62,098 nt of DNA from an uncultured SAR116 cluster alpha proteobacterium. GTDB lineage: Bacteria; Pseudomonadota; Alphaproteobacteria; Puniceispirillales; Marisalimonadaceae. Under the pieces are notes generated by a model. The model did not search any database and had not been told where the DNA came from. It was given only the letters and a program-made list of their open reading frames with translations. The stretch covers positions 1 to 62,098 of the forward strand of contig CABXSI010000002.1 of the NCBI GenBank assembly GCA_902514865.1. The letters run 5' to 3'. Position 1 is the first letter of the stretch, and every line of letters starts with the position of its first letter. Both the position numbers and the translations under genes were made by a program. Positions 1 to 10,176 of the stretch are shown in pieces.

Positions 1-834
1 GGTAAATTAGCTGGTACTGGTAAATTGGTTATCCTTCCAGTTGATCAAGGTTTCGAACATGGTCCAGCAAGATCTTTCGCAAAAAACCCTCTAGGTTATG
101 ATCCTCACTATCATTTTAAGTTAGCAATAAATGCAGGTTTGTCTGCTTTTGCAGCCCCTTTAGGAATGTTAGAAGCTGGTGCTGACACTTTTGCTGGTCA
201 AATTCCTCTGATTATGAAAGTAAATAGTTCTAATTCTTTATCGAGAGAAACAGCAGCTCCTACCCAAGCTATTACAGGTTCAGTTAGCGAAGCAATTAGG
301 CTTGGATGTTCAGCTGTGGGATTTACTATTTATCCAGGATCTGACGTGGCTTTGGATATGATAACAGAAATTCAAGAAATCGCACTTGAAGCTAAAGAAG
401 CGGGTCTTGGTGTAGTAGTTTGGAGCTATCCAAGAGGGGGAGATATAAGTAAAGAAGGAGAAACGGCAATAGATATTGTTTCTTACGCAGCTCACATGGC
501 TGCATTAGTAGGAGCGCATATAATTAAAGTAAAACCCCCAACATCTTTTATTGAGCAAAATGAAGCCAAAAAAGTTTATATTTCTGAGAAAATACCAATT
601 GATTCATTAAGAGACCGTATCAAACATGTTGTACAATCATGCTTTCATGGGAAAAGGTTAGTAGTTTTTTCTGGTGGAAACTCAAGGGATAAAGAGAGTC
701 TTTTGAAAGAAGTTAAGGAACTGTATTTAGGTGGAGCAAGCGGTTCAATAATTGGCAGGAATTCTTTTCAACGGCCATATGAAGAAGCTTTACATTTATT
801 AAACCAAATTACAAATATTTACAGAGGAAAGTAA
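1..834 (+). CDS. fbaB: Class I fructose-bisphosphate aldolase (DhnA/FbaB type), 5'-truncated by window edge
   Basis: Frame is open from base 1 (GKLAGTGKLVILPVDQGFEHGPARSF...); VDQGFEHGP, IKVKPP and FSGGNS...GASGSIIGRNSFQRP motifs typical of DhnA-type aldolases. Confidence 0.9.
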   Translation, partial: GKLAGTGKLVILPVDQGFEHGPARSFAKNPLGYDPHYHFKLAINAGLSAFAAPLGMLEAGADTFAGQIPLIMKVNSSNSLSRETAAPTQAITGSVSEAIRLGCSAVGFTIYPGSDVALDMITEIQEIALEAKEAGLGVVVWSYPRGGDISKEGETAIDIVSYAAHMAALVGAHIIKVKPPTSFIEQNEAKKVYISEKIPIDSLRDRIKHVVQSCFHGKRLVVFSGGNSRDKESLLKEVKELYLGGASGSIIGRNSFQRPYEEALHLLNQITNIYRGK

Positions 835-835
835 T

Positions 836-1402
836 TTGAAAGTTAATGGAAACACAATTAAACCAGGTAATGTGATAGAACATAAAAATGAATTGTGGAT
901 AGCAACTAAAACAAGCCATGTAAAGCCTGGTAAAGGCGGGGCTTTTGCACAAATTGAGCTAAGAAACTTAAAGGATGGATCAAAACTTAATGAACGCTTT
1001 AGGTCTTCTGAAAATGTAGAGAAAGTAATCTTAGACGAGACACCACACGTATTTTTATATCAAGAACATAATAATCTTATATTTATGAACAATCAAACAT
1101 TTGAGCAAATCACAGTGAATCTGAAAATGTTAGGAGATCAAGCAGCCTTTTTACAAGATGGAATGAGTGTTATTATAAATTTATATAATGAAAATCCTGT
1201 GTCTATTATTATGCCTGATAATTGTGTTGAAGAAATAATTGAAGCTGATGCTGTTATAAAAGGGCAAACAGTTTCCTCATCTTTTAAACCAGCTATTTTG
1301 AAAAATGGCATCAAAGTAATGGTGCCTGGTCATATTGAAGTTGGGACTAAAATAGTTGTTAGACCTTCAGACTGCACTTATGTTGAAAAAGCTAAAACTT
1401 AG
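836..1402 (+). CDS. efp: Elongation factor P
   Basis: 188 aa, TTG start; KPGKGGAF loop with modifiable Lys, three-domain EF-P length, C-terminal GTKIVVRPSDCTYVEKA. Confidence 0.95.
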   Translation: MKVNGNTIKPGNVIEHKNELWIATKTSHVKPGKGGAFAQIELRNLKDGSKLNERFRSSENVEKVILDETPHVFLYQEHNNLIFMNNQTFEQITVNLKMLGDQAAFLQDGMSVIINLYNENPVSIIMPDNCVEEIIEADAVIKGQTVSSSFKPAILKNGIKVMVPGHIEVGTKIVVRPSDCTYVEKAKT

Positions 1403-1440
1403 AAATAGTAAGTATATCAAATATCTAATTTGGATTGAGA

Positions 1441-2241
1441 ATGAGCAATAAGTCACCACTTTTAAATATTATTTTTCAATCTTTAAATAAGGTTACAAGA
1501 AATGTGCTAAGAGATTTTGGAGAAATAGAAAATTTACAAGTTTCTCCAAACTCTATTGATAAATTCGTATCAAGAACTGAAAACAAAATTTATTCTACTC
1601 TTTTGGAGGATTTAACTAAATCCAGGCCAGCTTGGGGAATGAAATTAAATACTTATGAACAAAGCATTGAAGATAAGTATTATTGGATAGTTGATACGTT
1701 AAATGGACAATTTAACTTTTCTCATGCATTACCGTATTTTGCCATTTCAATTTCTGTAGAATTCAATAATGAAATTTTATCTACTGTTATTCTAGATCCA
1801 TTAAGAAACGAATTATTTTTTGCAGAAAAAGGTAAGGGATCCTATTTAAATGACAGAAGAATTAGGGTTTCTCGAAGAAGTTCAATAAACTCATGTGTGT
1901 TTTCAATTTACGATGATAATAAAACAACAAAAAACGAAATGGCTAATAATATTTTTGAATCAATATATGATTTAGCGTCTAAGTATTCTTCGGTTACACG
2001 TGAGTTTGGATCCTCGGCTCTAAGTTTTGCATGGTTAGCTTCTGGAAAAATTGATTGTTTATTTGCTGACAATTTAAATAAAAATCAAGTTGCATGTGGA
2101 GAACTTTTAATAAAAGAATCTGGAGGATACTTAACTAATTTAAAATATATTAATGCTTACAAAACCTCTGGTGATTTAATAATTGGTGCGAATCCAACCT
2201 TACATAAAGAACTTCTTAAAAAAATTAATAATAAATTATAA
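1441..2241 (+). CDS. Inositol monophosphatase family protein (SuhB-like)
   Basis: IVDTLNGQFNFSHALPYFAISISVEFNNE and the following ILDPLRNELFFAEKGKGSYLNDRRIRVS; ATG at 1441 preferred over TTG at 1435. Confidence 0.85.
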   Translation: MSNKSPLLNIIFQSLNKVTRNVLRDFGEIENLQVSPNSIDKFVSRTENKIYSTLLEDLTKSRPAWGMKLNTYEQSIEDKYYWIVDTLNGQFNFSHALPYFAISISVEFNNEILSTVILDPLRNELFFAEKGKGSYLNDRRIRVSRRSSINSCVFSIYDDNKTTKNEMANNIFESIYDLASKYSSVTREFGSSALSFAWLASGKIDCLFADNLNKNQVACGELLIKESGGYLTNLKYINAYKTSGDLIIGANPTLHKELLKKINNKL

Positions 2242-2307
2242 ATTCAAGCAAATGAAATTAATAATTTTGCGTCATACAAAAGTCATGTTTTAATGATTTT
2301 ATCTTAA

Positions 2308-3378
2308 TTGATAATGGGGATAAAAATGACAGATCCAAATAAATATGCGTTTAGAATGCTGCTTTTGTTAATAATAGTAATTATTTTAATTTCCTTTTTA
2401 TTTGTTCCTTTAAAACAAGCTTTTGAAGGCAACACTGCACTTAATAGCGTAATTATTAGTACTTTTATATTAGGTGCTATCTTTTCATTTCGACAAACCT
2501 TTCGTTTAAGTAAGGAGGCTAAATGGCTTAAATTTATAAAAAGAAAAGATAGTTTAATGCCTGCTAATGTTGTTCTCAAAATAAAGCCAACACTTCTTGC
2601 GCCAGTGGCAGCTGTCCTTACTGAAAACAGAAAAGATAACCCCTCATTATCAGCAAACTCACTAGGAACTATTCTAGACGGTGTTTCATCAAGATTAGAT
2701 GAAAGTAGAGAAATTTTGAGATATATGATTGGACTTCTTGTCTTCCTTGGGTTGTTAGGAACATTTTGGGGTTTGCTGCAAACAATTTCATCTGTTTCCG
2801 GGGTTATAAACACAATTGATTTTAATATTGGTAATAATTCTAACGATGGTAATTCCTTATTTATGGATATTCAAAAAGGACTAAGTGCTCCTCTTAATGG
2901 AATGTCCACAGCTTTTTCTTCATCATTATTTGGTCTCGCAGGTTCACTTATTTTGGGTTTTTTAGATCTTCAAGTTGGTCAGGCAAGTAATCGTTTTTTT
3001 AATGAATTAGAAGATTGGTTGTCTCAAATGGCTATTTTTACTGCAAATGAAGGAGGAAGCACTGGGTTAAGTGAGTCAGCAGTAGAAAATTTAGCAATTG
3101 TGTCTAAGAGAGCCAATCAGAATGAAAATGAAAGAGTAAGAATAACTGAAAATTTAAACGAATTAACAATAGTCTTAAATCGACTTGTTGAAAAACTTGA
3201 TGATGAAAGAAGCGTGAAAGATCATTTAATTACTATTTCATCAATGCTTAAAAGTTTAGGTGAACAAAATACTGATAATATTTCTGAATTTCAATCAAAT
3301 TTAACTCTTGAGTTAAGAGCCATTTTAAAACAATTATCAGAAATAGAAAAATCATCTAACAAACTCAATAACAAGTGA
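2308..3378 (+). CDS. MotA/TolQ/ExbB-like proton-channel family protein
   Basis: 356 aa with several TM segments (IGLLVFLGLLGTFWGLLQTI; LNGMSTAFSSSLFGLAGSLILGFLDLQ), a MotA/ExbB-like pattern, and a C-terminal helical tail; paired with downstream OmpA/MotB-like gene. Confidence 0.85.
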   Translation: MIMGIKMTDPNKYAFRMLLLLIIVIILISFLFVPLKQAFEGNTALNSVIISTFILGAIFSFRQTFRLSKEAKWLKFIKRKDSLMPANVVLKIKPTLLAPVAAVLTENRKDNPSLSANSLGTILDGVSSRLDESREILRYMIGLLVFLGLLGTFWGLLQTISSVSGVINTIDFNIGNNSNDGNSLFMDIQKGLSAPLNGMSTAFSSSLFGLAGSLILGFLDLQVGQASNRFFNELEDWLSQMAIFTANEGGSTGLSESAVENLAIVSKRANQNENERVRITENLNELTIVLNRLVEKLDDERSVKDHLITISSMLKSLGEQNTDNISEFQSNLTLELRAILKQLSEIEKSSNKLNNK

Positions 3379-3413
3379 AAATATTTTAAATTTTTCTGAA
3401 GAGCTAATCTGTA

Positions 3414-4556
3414 ATGTTAAATAAAGTTAGAAAAAGACAAGTAGATTATACATGGCCAGGATTTGTAGACGCATTGGCTAGTTTATTGATGGTAATTATT
3501 TTTGTCTTAATGATATTTGTTTTGTCACAGTTTTTTCTTTCCCAAAAAATGACTGGTCAAGATGAAGCTTTAGTTAAATTAAGAAATAATTTAGTAGAAT
3601 TAGGTGAAATGCTTTCTCTAGAAAGGGAAACAACAACAGAATTAACATCACAATTATCTTTGTTGGAATCTCAGATAGTGGAAGTTAAAAAAAACTTAAA
3701 AGACGAAAAAGATCTCGTAACTCAATTTAAAGAAGAGCTTGCCGGTCAAAGCAACATTCTAAGCCTAAATCAGAGTGAAATTGAAAACCTAAAAGAAAAA
3801 CTACAAATAAAGATACAAGATACACTTCTTTTAAAGAATAATATTTCAGAGTTAGAGAAATCAATAAATAAAAAAGATACAGATATAAATGAAAAGACCG
3901 AAACTATTAACGCAAACAAAAAAGAAATAAATGAATTAATATCTGCGTCTCTTAAATTACGAAATAAATTGTCTCAATTACAAACTCTTTTATCAGCCTA
4001 CAAGGCAAAGGATAAAAAAGAAAAGGTTAAAACAATTAATATAGGAAAAGAAATGAATTCTGCTCTTGCTAAGAGAGTAGAAGAGCTTCAGAAATTCAAA
4101 TCAGATTTTTTTGGTAGAGTTAGAGAACTTATCAAAGGACGTAAAGAGATAAGAATAGTAGGTGATAGATTTGTTTTTCAGTCAGAAGTTCTCTTTACAG
4201 TTGGTTCAGAAGAATTAGGCACTAAAGGACAAGAAGAAATAGCTAAGCTTGCAATAACTTTAATGGATATAGAAAAATCATTACCTACTGATATTGATTG
4301 GATACTCCAGATCGATGGACACACAGATAATTTACCAGTTAAGAAAGGTCAAAATTACATAGACAATTGGGAGCTATCAACAAAGAGAGCTTTATCAGTT
4401 CTAAGGTTTTTAATAAAGCAAGGTATTAAACCTGAAAGATTGTCTGCCACAGGCTATGGAAGTTTTCAGCCAATTGATAAAAATAATACAAATGTTGCAA
4501 GGGCCAAAAATAGACGAATTGAAATGAAAATAACACAAAGTACAAAAACTAAATAA
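3414..4556 (+). CDS. MotB/OmpA-like peptidoglycan-binding protein with long coiled coil
   Basis: N-terminal TM preceded by Asp (WPGFVDALASLLMVIIFVLMIFVL), about 200 aa of coiled coil, C-terminal OmpA domain (IDGHTDNLPV...ELSTKRALSVLRFLIKQGIKPERLSATGYGSFQPI...NRRIEMKI). Confidence 0.88.
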   Translation: MLNKVRKRQVDYTWPGFVDALASLLMVIIFVLMIFVLSQFFLSQKMTGQDEALVKLRNNLVELGEMLSLERETTTELTSQLSLLESQIVEVKKNLKDEKDLVTQFKEELAGQSNILSLNQSEIENLKEKLQIKIQDTLLLKNNISELEKSINKKDTDINEKTETINANKKEINELISASLKLRNKLSQLQTLLSAYKAKDKKEKVKTINIGKEMNSALAKRVEELQKFKSDFFGRVRELIKGRKEIRIVGDRFVFQSEVLFTVGSEELGTKGQEEIAKLAITLMDIEKSLPTDIDWILQIDGHTDNLPVKKGQNYIDNWELSTKRALSVLRFLIKQGIKPERLSATGYGSFQPIDKNNTNVARAKNRRIEMKITQSTKTK

Positions 4557-4567
4557 TATGTGAAAAA

Positions 4568-4878
4568 ATGATAGAAAAATTAGTGAATAAATTTAAGGCA
4601 AATTCAATACGGCATCTATTTATAATTTTTATCATATTTGCCCTAAGTGGATCAAGTTCTTTATTTATATCTTCTCCAATTTTAATTTTACTAGGTATAG
4701 AAAAATTAATTACGTTTTATCCCTTATATATTATCCCTTATATATTTTTGTAAAAATAATTTTAATTATTCCCATTCATCAATTTATATTAATTATAATA
4801 GCTTCACTTTTTGGAGAGTTTGATTATTTCTGGAAATTTGAAAAAAAATTTCTTCAACGGCTTAGAATTATAAAATAA
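4568..4878 (+). pseudogene. Small membrane protein, DUF6787-like, apparently frameshifted by a 14-bp tandem duplication
   Basis: ORF stops at 4753 (61 aa); deleting one copy of atcccttatatatt (4719-4732 or 4733-4746) yields a continuous ORF to 4878 ending ...IPIHQFILIIIASLFGEFDYFWKFEKKFLQRLRIIK. Family assignment is from recalled motif similarity. Confidence 0.6.
4717..4746. repeat. Perfect 14-bp tandem duplication (about 2.1 copies)
   Basis: atcccttatatatt at 4719-4732 and 4733-4746, with 2 further matching bases upstream. Confidence 0.97.
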
Positions 4879-4947
4879 TTCAAATAACTTGTATTTATTA
4901 AAATTTAATTGTAGACATCTATATATCAATAAGTCTAAGAGATTAAT

Positions 4948-5175
4948 ATGAAAAAAGATATTCACCCTGATTATCACGAAATTACAATTATTATGACTGA
5001 TGGAACTGAATATATGACTAAGTCTACTATGGGAAAAGCTGGAGACACCCTTAAACTCGATATAGATCCAAAGTCTCACCCTGCTTGGACAGGCCAGCAT
5101 AGAATATTAGACTCTGGTGGCCAGGTAGCCCGTTTTAATAAACGCTTTTCAGGACTCGGAATAAAAACCGACTAA
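4948..5175 (+). CDS. rpmE: 50S ribosomal protein L31
   Basis: [27 protein letters not shown]...[28 protein letters not shown]; lacks the Cys zinc ligands. Confidence 0.95.
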   Translation: MKKDIHPDYHEITIIMTDGTEYMTKSTMGKAGDTLKLDIDPKSHPAWTGQHRILDSGGQVARFNKRFSGLGIKTD

Positions 5176-7265
5176 TTCTCAATGCAATGAAAATTACTAA
5201 ATTTTAATATTGTTTCTGTTAATTCCATTAATAGTTTTATACGATTTATTTTTATTTTTTTATCTTCATGATTCACAATTATTTTTTCAAAAAATGAATG
5301 TATAATATAGTGTAATTTGATAACTTCTTTCAAAATAATTCCTTGATAATCTTGATCTGTTAAATATTTTTTTAAGATAATATCTAAATTCTGTGATTTA
5401 TTATAAATCTGTTCTTCTTCAGAACTCTGAAAAAGATGAGGGTTAAGTTTAGCATTCGATATATCTGAGAGTTTATTAGATTTAATTATATTGTTTAGCC
5501 TTTTGAAATTGACCAAAAATATTTTAAAATCACAAGTTTCTTTGGCATCATTTAGACAGTTCACTCTTTCATACAAAATCGGAAATAAATAATTTTTAGA
5601 CTCTTTTAAACTGAGAACCGACTCAATAATATCGTCTCTGAAATTTTGTTTTTTAAAAAAAAATCTTACCTTGTCAATTATAAAATCAACTAAATCTAAT
5701 TTAATTATTTTTGATGAGTTTTTATAAGATTTTAGTGCTTCAGTAAAAAGATCATTTATTGAAATATTTAATTTTAATTTCATTAATATTTGAACTATCG
5801 AGAAACCTGCTCTTCTAAGAGCAAATGGATCTTTTGAGCCACTTGGCTTTTTATTGATTATGAAAAAACCCGTCAAATTATCAATGTTATCAATCATAGA
5901 AAGCATGCAACCAAGTTTAGTTTTAGGCATGTCATTTGAGATACCCTTTGGTTTATATTGATCAAAGATTGCGTTAGAAACCTCATTTGGTTTTCCATTT
6001 AATTTAGTGTAATATCCTCCCATAATTCCCTGTAACTCTGGGAACTCTCCTACCAATTCTGAGACCAAATCAAATTTTGATAAAATACATGCTTCTCTAG
6101 CCAAAGAGACATCTACTTTGAACAAACTAGAAAAATATTTAGAAACTGTCGATAATCTAATTGTTTTTTCATGTAAGGAACCTAGTCCTTCATAAAATAA
6201 AACGTTTTTTAATTTCTCATTGAAATTTTCAATTTTTATAGAAGTATCTGTTTTCCAGAAGAAATCAGCGTCAGACAATCTAGCTTTTAATACTCTTTCA
6301 TTACCCTCAATTACACTCTTATCTCTTTGTTTTTCAGGAATCGTATTTGAAACAAATAAAAATTTAGGCACTAAATTATTTTTATCATCAATAATTGAAA
6401 AATACTTTTGATGAACTTTCATTGCAGTAGTTAAGACTTCTTTCGGCAAATTCAAAAATTGTTTATCGATATTTCCAATTAAGACATTAGGAAATTCTAC
6501 TAATCCTAAAACCTCTTCTAACAAATAGTCATCATCTAATAATTTTATATCTTTGTCTTTTAATAATAATTTTGTGTCGTTTATTATTTTGTTTTTTCTT
6601 TTTTTTCTATCTAATATCAAGTAATTATTTTCTAATAACTTTTCGTATTCATCTATATTTTTTACTTCTATTTTTTTATCTTCATGTCTATGTCCAAAGG
6701 TATAATTAGAAAAGTATAAAAAATTATTTTTATCTACTGCAACTTTTCCTTCTATTAACTGGTTATTGAATAATAACAAAATATTTCTGAGTGGCCTAGC
6801 CCATCTCAATTCAGAATAAGCCCATCTTTGACTTTTAGGCCAAACGAAGTTATTTATAATTTCGTTAATAATCTCTGGCAAAACTTCAGAAGTATTTATT
6901 CCATTGATTTGGTTAAGATGAAAATAAAACTTCCCATTTTTTGTATCTTTAATAATAATATCATCTTCTTGGATATTATTTGACTTTAAGAAACCATTGA
7001 CCGCTTTTTCGCTTGATCCAAATCTAGGGCCTCTTTTTTCAATTATTTGGTTTTTTTGTTTCAAATCTATATTTTTGATAATGACTGATAGATGTCTTGC
7101 ACTGCTAAAAGTTGAAATTAGTCCATAACCTATATCCCTATTCATTAGTGACTTTTCAAATAAACTTGTTAGCTGTTTTTCTGAGCCAATTTGCATCCTA
7201 GCTGGTATTTCTTCAGAAAAAAGTTCTAAAAGCAAGTCACCTTTTTTACCATTATTATTAGACAT
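5172..7265 (-). CDS. glyS: Glycine--tRNA ligase beta subunit
   Basis: [23 protein letters not shown]-terminus; [30 protein letters not shown] motifs; adjacent to glyQ. Confidence 0.97.
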   Translation of the reverse strand: MSNNNGKKGDLLLELFSEEIPARMQIGSEKQLTSLFEKSLMNRDIGYGLISTFSSARHLSVIIKNIDLKQKNQIIEKRGPRFGSSEKAVNGFLKSNNIQEDDIIIKDTKNGKFYFHLNQINGINTSEVLPEIINEIINNFVWPKSQRWAYSELRWARPLRNILLLFNNQLIEGKVAVDKNNFLYFSNYTFGHRHEDKKIEVKNIDEYEKLLENNYLILDRKKRKNKIINDTKLLLKDKDIKLLDDDYLLEEVLGLVEFPNVLIGNIDKQFLNLPKEVLTTAMKVHQKYFSIIDDKNNLVPKFLFVSNTIPEKQRDKSVIEGNERVLKARLSDADFFWKTDTSIKIENFNEKLKNVLFYEGLGSLHEKTIRLSTVSKYFSSLFKVDVSLAREACILSKFDLVSELVGEFPELQGIMGGYYTKLNGKPNEVSNAIFDQYKPKGISNDMPKTKLGCMLSMIDNIDNLTGFFIINKKPSGSKDPFALRRAGFSIVQILMKLKLNISINDLFTEALKSYKNSSKIIKLDLVDFIIDKVRFFFKKQNFRDDIIESVLSLKESKNYLFPILYERVNCLNDAKETCDFKIFLVNFKRLNNIIKSNKLSDISNAKLNPHLFQSSEEEQIYNKSQNLDIILKKYLTDQDYQGIILKEVIKLHYIIHSFFEKIIVNHEDKKIKINRIKLLMELTETILKFSNFHCIEN

Positions 7266-8145
7266 TTGATTTGTCCATCCAAGCTAAACAACATGATCTT
7301 GACATGTTTCTTACCCTCAATATATAAGCTTGCCTTTCTGAAACCGAAATAATACCTCTAGCATCTAACAAATTAAAAATATGACTTGCTTTTATACACT
7401 GGTCGTAGGCAGGAAGTGGTAAAGGATTAATTTTATCTTCAAGTAAAAATGCACATTCTTTTTCAGCATCATTGAAATGTTGAATTAAAACAGATGAATT
7501 TGACTTTTGAAAATTATAAGTCGAAAATTCTTTTTCTTGTTGTAAAAAAATATCTCCATAAGTTTTTCCACCTTTATTTTTATCTAATCCATCCCAATCT
7601 ATATGATAGACATTCTCAACTTTTTGAATGAACATTGCTAATCTTTCTAAACCATATGTAATTTCACAAGCAACTGGTTTTACTTCTATTCCTCCTACTT
7701 GTTGAAAATATGTAAATTGACTTATTTCCATACCATCGCACCAAATTTCCCAACCTAACCCTGATGCGCCTAATGTTGGGCTTTCCCAGTCATCTTCAAC
7801 AAATCTTATATCATGATCTTTAAAGTTTAAACCAACAGCATTTAAACTTTCCAAGTAAAGGTTTTGTATATTTTCTGGAGATGGTTGAATGATAACTTGA
7901 AATTGATAATAATGTTGCAGTCTGTTAGGGTTTTCTCCATACCTTCCATCTGTTGGCCTACGACATGGTTGAAGATAAGCTGCTTTCCAAACAGGATCTG
8001 GGCCCAAAACTCTTAATACTGTAGCAGGATGAAATGTTCCTGCCCCAACTTCAGTGTCATAAGGTTGCATCAAAACACAGCCTTGATCCATCCAGTAGGA
8101 CTGCAGTTTCATAATAATATTTTGAAATGATTTATTTTTATCCAT
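7258..8145 (-). CDS. glyQ: Glycine--tRNA ligase alpha subunit
   Basis: [61 protein letters not shown]-type class II core. Confidence 0.98.
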   Translation of the reverse strand: MDKNKSFQNIIMKLQSYWMDQGCVLMQPYDTEVGAGTFHPATVLRVLGPDPVWKAAYLQPCRRPTDGRYGENPNRLQHYYQFQVIIQPSPENIQNLYLESLNAVGLNFKDHDIRFVEDDWESPTLGASGLGWEIWCDGMEISQFTYFQQVGGIEVKPVACEITYGLERLAMFIQKVENVYHIDWDGLDKNKGGKTYGDIFLQQEKEFSTYNFQKSNSSVLIQHFNDAEKECAFLLEDKINPLPLPAYDQCIKASHIFNLLDARGIISVSERQAYILRVRNMSRSCCLAWMDKSNV

Positions 8146-8221
8146 TAAATAACATTTGACCTATTTATAATAATTAAATTCTATGTTTGAATGCTCATTA
8201 ATATTGCAGAGGATTTCCAAA

Positions 8222-8452
8222 TTAAACTTTGGAACATTCTTTATTGTTGCAACGGTCACCAGTACTCCACAAACCACATTTATCACATTTAAATGCGTCA
8301 ATACCTTTTTTATTGGTATCTGATTTATTTTCATTTTTATTTCTAAAATTAAGTTTTCTTTTTTCTATTATTTTAAAAATGTACCATACTGAAACAAGAA
8401 TAATTAATAGCCAAAAAATTTTACCTACAGAAAGCATCATTTTACAACCCAA
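8222..8452 (-). CDS. Small membrane-anchored protein with C-terminal zinc-ribbon-like CxxC...C motif
   Basis: N-terminal TM (IFWLLIILVSVWYIF), C-terminal CDKCGLWSTGDRCNNKEC; overlaps sppA-like end by 11 bp. Confidence 0.6.
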   Translation of the reverse strand: MGCKMMLSVGKIFWLLIILVSVWYIFKIIEKRKLNFRNKNENKSDTNKKGIDAFKCDKCGLWSTGDRCNNKECSKV

Positions 8453-9251
8453 ACTTACTTAAACAACTTCTTTCTTCAACTTTATTAATCAACATATCTA
8501 AAGCTCCAGATAATAAACTTCCAAAACCAAAAAGCTTTTTCTTTGGAGCAAACTCTTTTATTTTTACATTTTCCCCAAACCTATCTTTTAAAACCGCTTT
8601 CATTTCACCAAAAGAATCTATTAATCCAAGTTCTAAACTTTTTTCGCCTGACCAAAAAGCTCCAGTAAAAATCTCTTTATTTTCATTTGTAATTTTACTA
8701 CCTCTTCTTGACTTAACAAATGAAATAAACTGATTATGCAATTCTTTTTGGATCCCTTTTAATCTTTTAATATCATCTTTATTTTCAGGCAAAAATGGAT
8801 CTAAAATCGCTTTATTATCGCCTGAAGTGTAAAGGCGACGTTCTACACCAATTTTTTGAATTGCTTTGTCAAACCCAAACCCAGAAGATACAACACCTAT
8901 TGAACCAATTATTGAAGCCTTACTTGCGAAAATTTCGTCTGCTGAACATGCTAACCAATATCCACCAGATGCTGCAACATCTTCAACAAAGGCTATAACT
9001 GGAATATTTTTTTTCTCTGATAAGCTTCTAATGCGCTTAGATATCATTTCAGATTGGACAGGTGATCCTCCAGGAGAATTTATCTGTAGTGCTACAGCTT
9101 TTAAATTTTTTACTGAAAAGGCATCTTCAATATTTTTGTCAATTTCATTTAAGTTCAAACCTTTTCTTCTACCCATATTAGGTGCAATAATTCCGTTAAG
9201 TGGAATTACTGAAACATTTTGAGACTTTCTAAAAATAGAAAGGAAACCCAT
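8442..9251 (-). CDS. S49 family peptidase (SppA/SohB-like)
   Basis: INSPGGSPVQSEMI, VAASGGYWLACSADEIFASKASIIGSIGV with catalytic Ser, Lys in SGDNKAILDPF. Confidence 0.92.
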   Translation of the reverse strand: MGFLSIFRKSQNVSVIPLNGIIAPNMGRRKGLNLNEIDKNIEDAFSVKNLKAVALQINSPGGSPVQSEMISKRIRSLSEKKNIPVIAFVEDVAASGGYWLACSADEIFASKASIIGSIGVVSSGFGFDKAIQKIGVERRLYTSGDNKAILDPFLPENKDDIKRLKGIQKELHNQFISFVKSRRGSKITNENKEIFTGAFWSGEKSLELGLIDSFGEMKAVLKDRFGENVKIKEFAPKKKLFGFGSLLSGALDMLINKVEERSCLSKFGL

Positions 9252-9343
9252 GGAGTACCTCTATCTGTTGATTTGTTATTTAATTAATTAATATCACAAT
9301 TTTAAAGTACAACATTTATTTAATTTCTTAAATAATTTGTTTA

Positions 9344-10141
9344 CTAATAATTAAAAATTCCTACCTCACTTATCATCCTTGCTTTTTGGGTCATCAGACC
9401 ATTTTTGTTATATAATTTTAATCCTGACATTAATTCTGTCGAACTTGCACCACCCTTTATTGCTATAAGAATGACTCTTTTAGATGATTTTGTATTATTT
9501 GGCCAAAATGGAAAAATTTTAAAGGAGCCAGTCTTTTCTCTAAGATGATGCAGTACTAAATCTAAAATTTCACTTGTTATAATTAAGAAAATTATACCTT
9601 TACTTTTCAGTAATTTAACTGAGCTATTTATCCACTGCTCTAGATTTTTGATCACTTTAGCATAACTTTCTAGTTCGTTTTTAGATCTATTTTTATATTC
9701 TTTATAAAATGGAGGATTAGATACAACGATATCAAAGGTATTAACAAGAGCCTTATTGATATTAAAAACATCACTTTTCAAGAGTTTAATCTGTTTTTGG
9801 AAATTATTATTTAGTATATTTTCTTTAGCTAATTCTAGATACTGATTATTGTTTTCAATAGCAGTAACTTTAACTTTTTTATTTTTGTAAGCAATTATTA
9901 AGCTTATTGTGCCTACACCTGAACCAACATCAGCTATTAAAACATCCTTTTTTTTATATTGTTGCAAAAATCCATTTACGAATGCAGCTAAAAAAACCGC
10001 TTCAAATCCATATCTAAAACCATATTTCAACTGTATGATAGAAATTTTCCCCTTTAATATTTTGTCAACAGTACTATTTATGGAAGACATAACATCTCTT
10101 AAATTAAAGTTATATAAAGGTTTAATATATTTTATTAGCAA
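9344..10141 (-). CDS. tRNA1(Val) (adenine-N6)-methyltransferase-like SAM-dependent methyltransferase (TrmN6/YfiC family)
   Basis: GFRYGFEAVFLAAFV, ADVGSGVGTISLIIA, catalytic VSNPPFYKE (NPPY/F). True start may be the internal Met at 10090. Confidence 0.85.
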   Translation of the reverse strand: MLIKYIKPLYNFNLRDVMSSINSTVDKILKGKISIIQLKYGFRYGFEAVFLAAFVNGFLQQYKKKDVLIADVGSGVGTISLIIAYKNKKVKVTAIENNNQYLELAKENILNNNFQKQIKLLKSDVFNINKALVNTFDIVVSNPPFYKEYKNRSKNELESYAKVIKNLEQWINSSVKLLKSKGIIFLIITSEILDLVLHHLREKTGSFKIFPFWPNNTKSSKRVILIAIKGGASSTELMSGLKLYNKNGLMTQKARMISEVGIFNY

Positions 10142-10176
10142 GTTATAATATAAAAGCTGTTTTTTGGAAAATGTAG

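Noticed and set aside
2304-2813. 169-aa minus-strand ORF opposite the MotA-like gene
   Set aside because: Fully antisense to a gene with clear family signature; composition typical of a shadow ORF.
2308-4556. Zorya-type phage defence locus
   Set aside because: ZorA/ZorB-like architecture only; no zorC/zorD or zorE-like genes adjacent, and the pair sits in a housekeeping neighbourhood (efp, suhB, rpmE).
8866-9222. 118-aa plus-strand ORF opposite the S49 peptidase gene
   Set aside because: Antisense to a well-supported gene; no recognisable domain.
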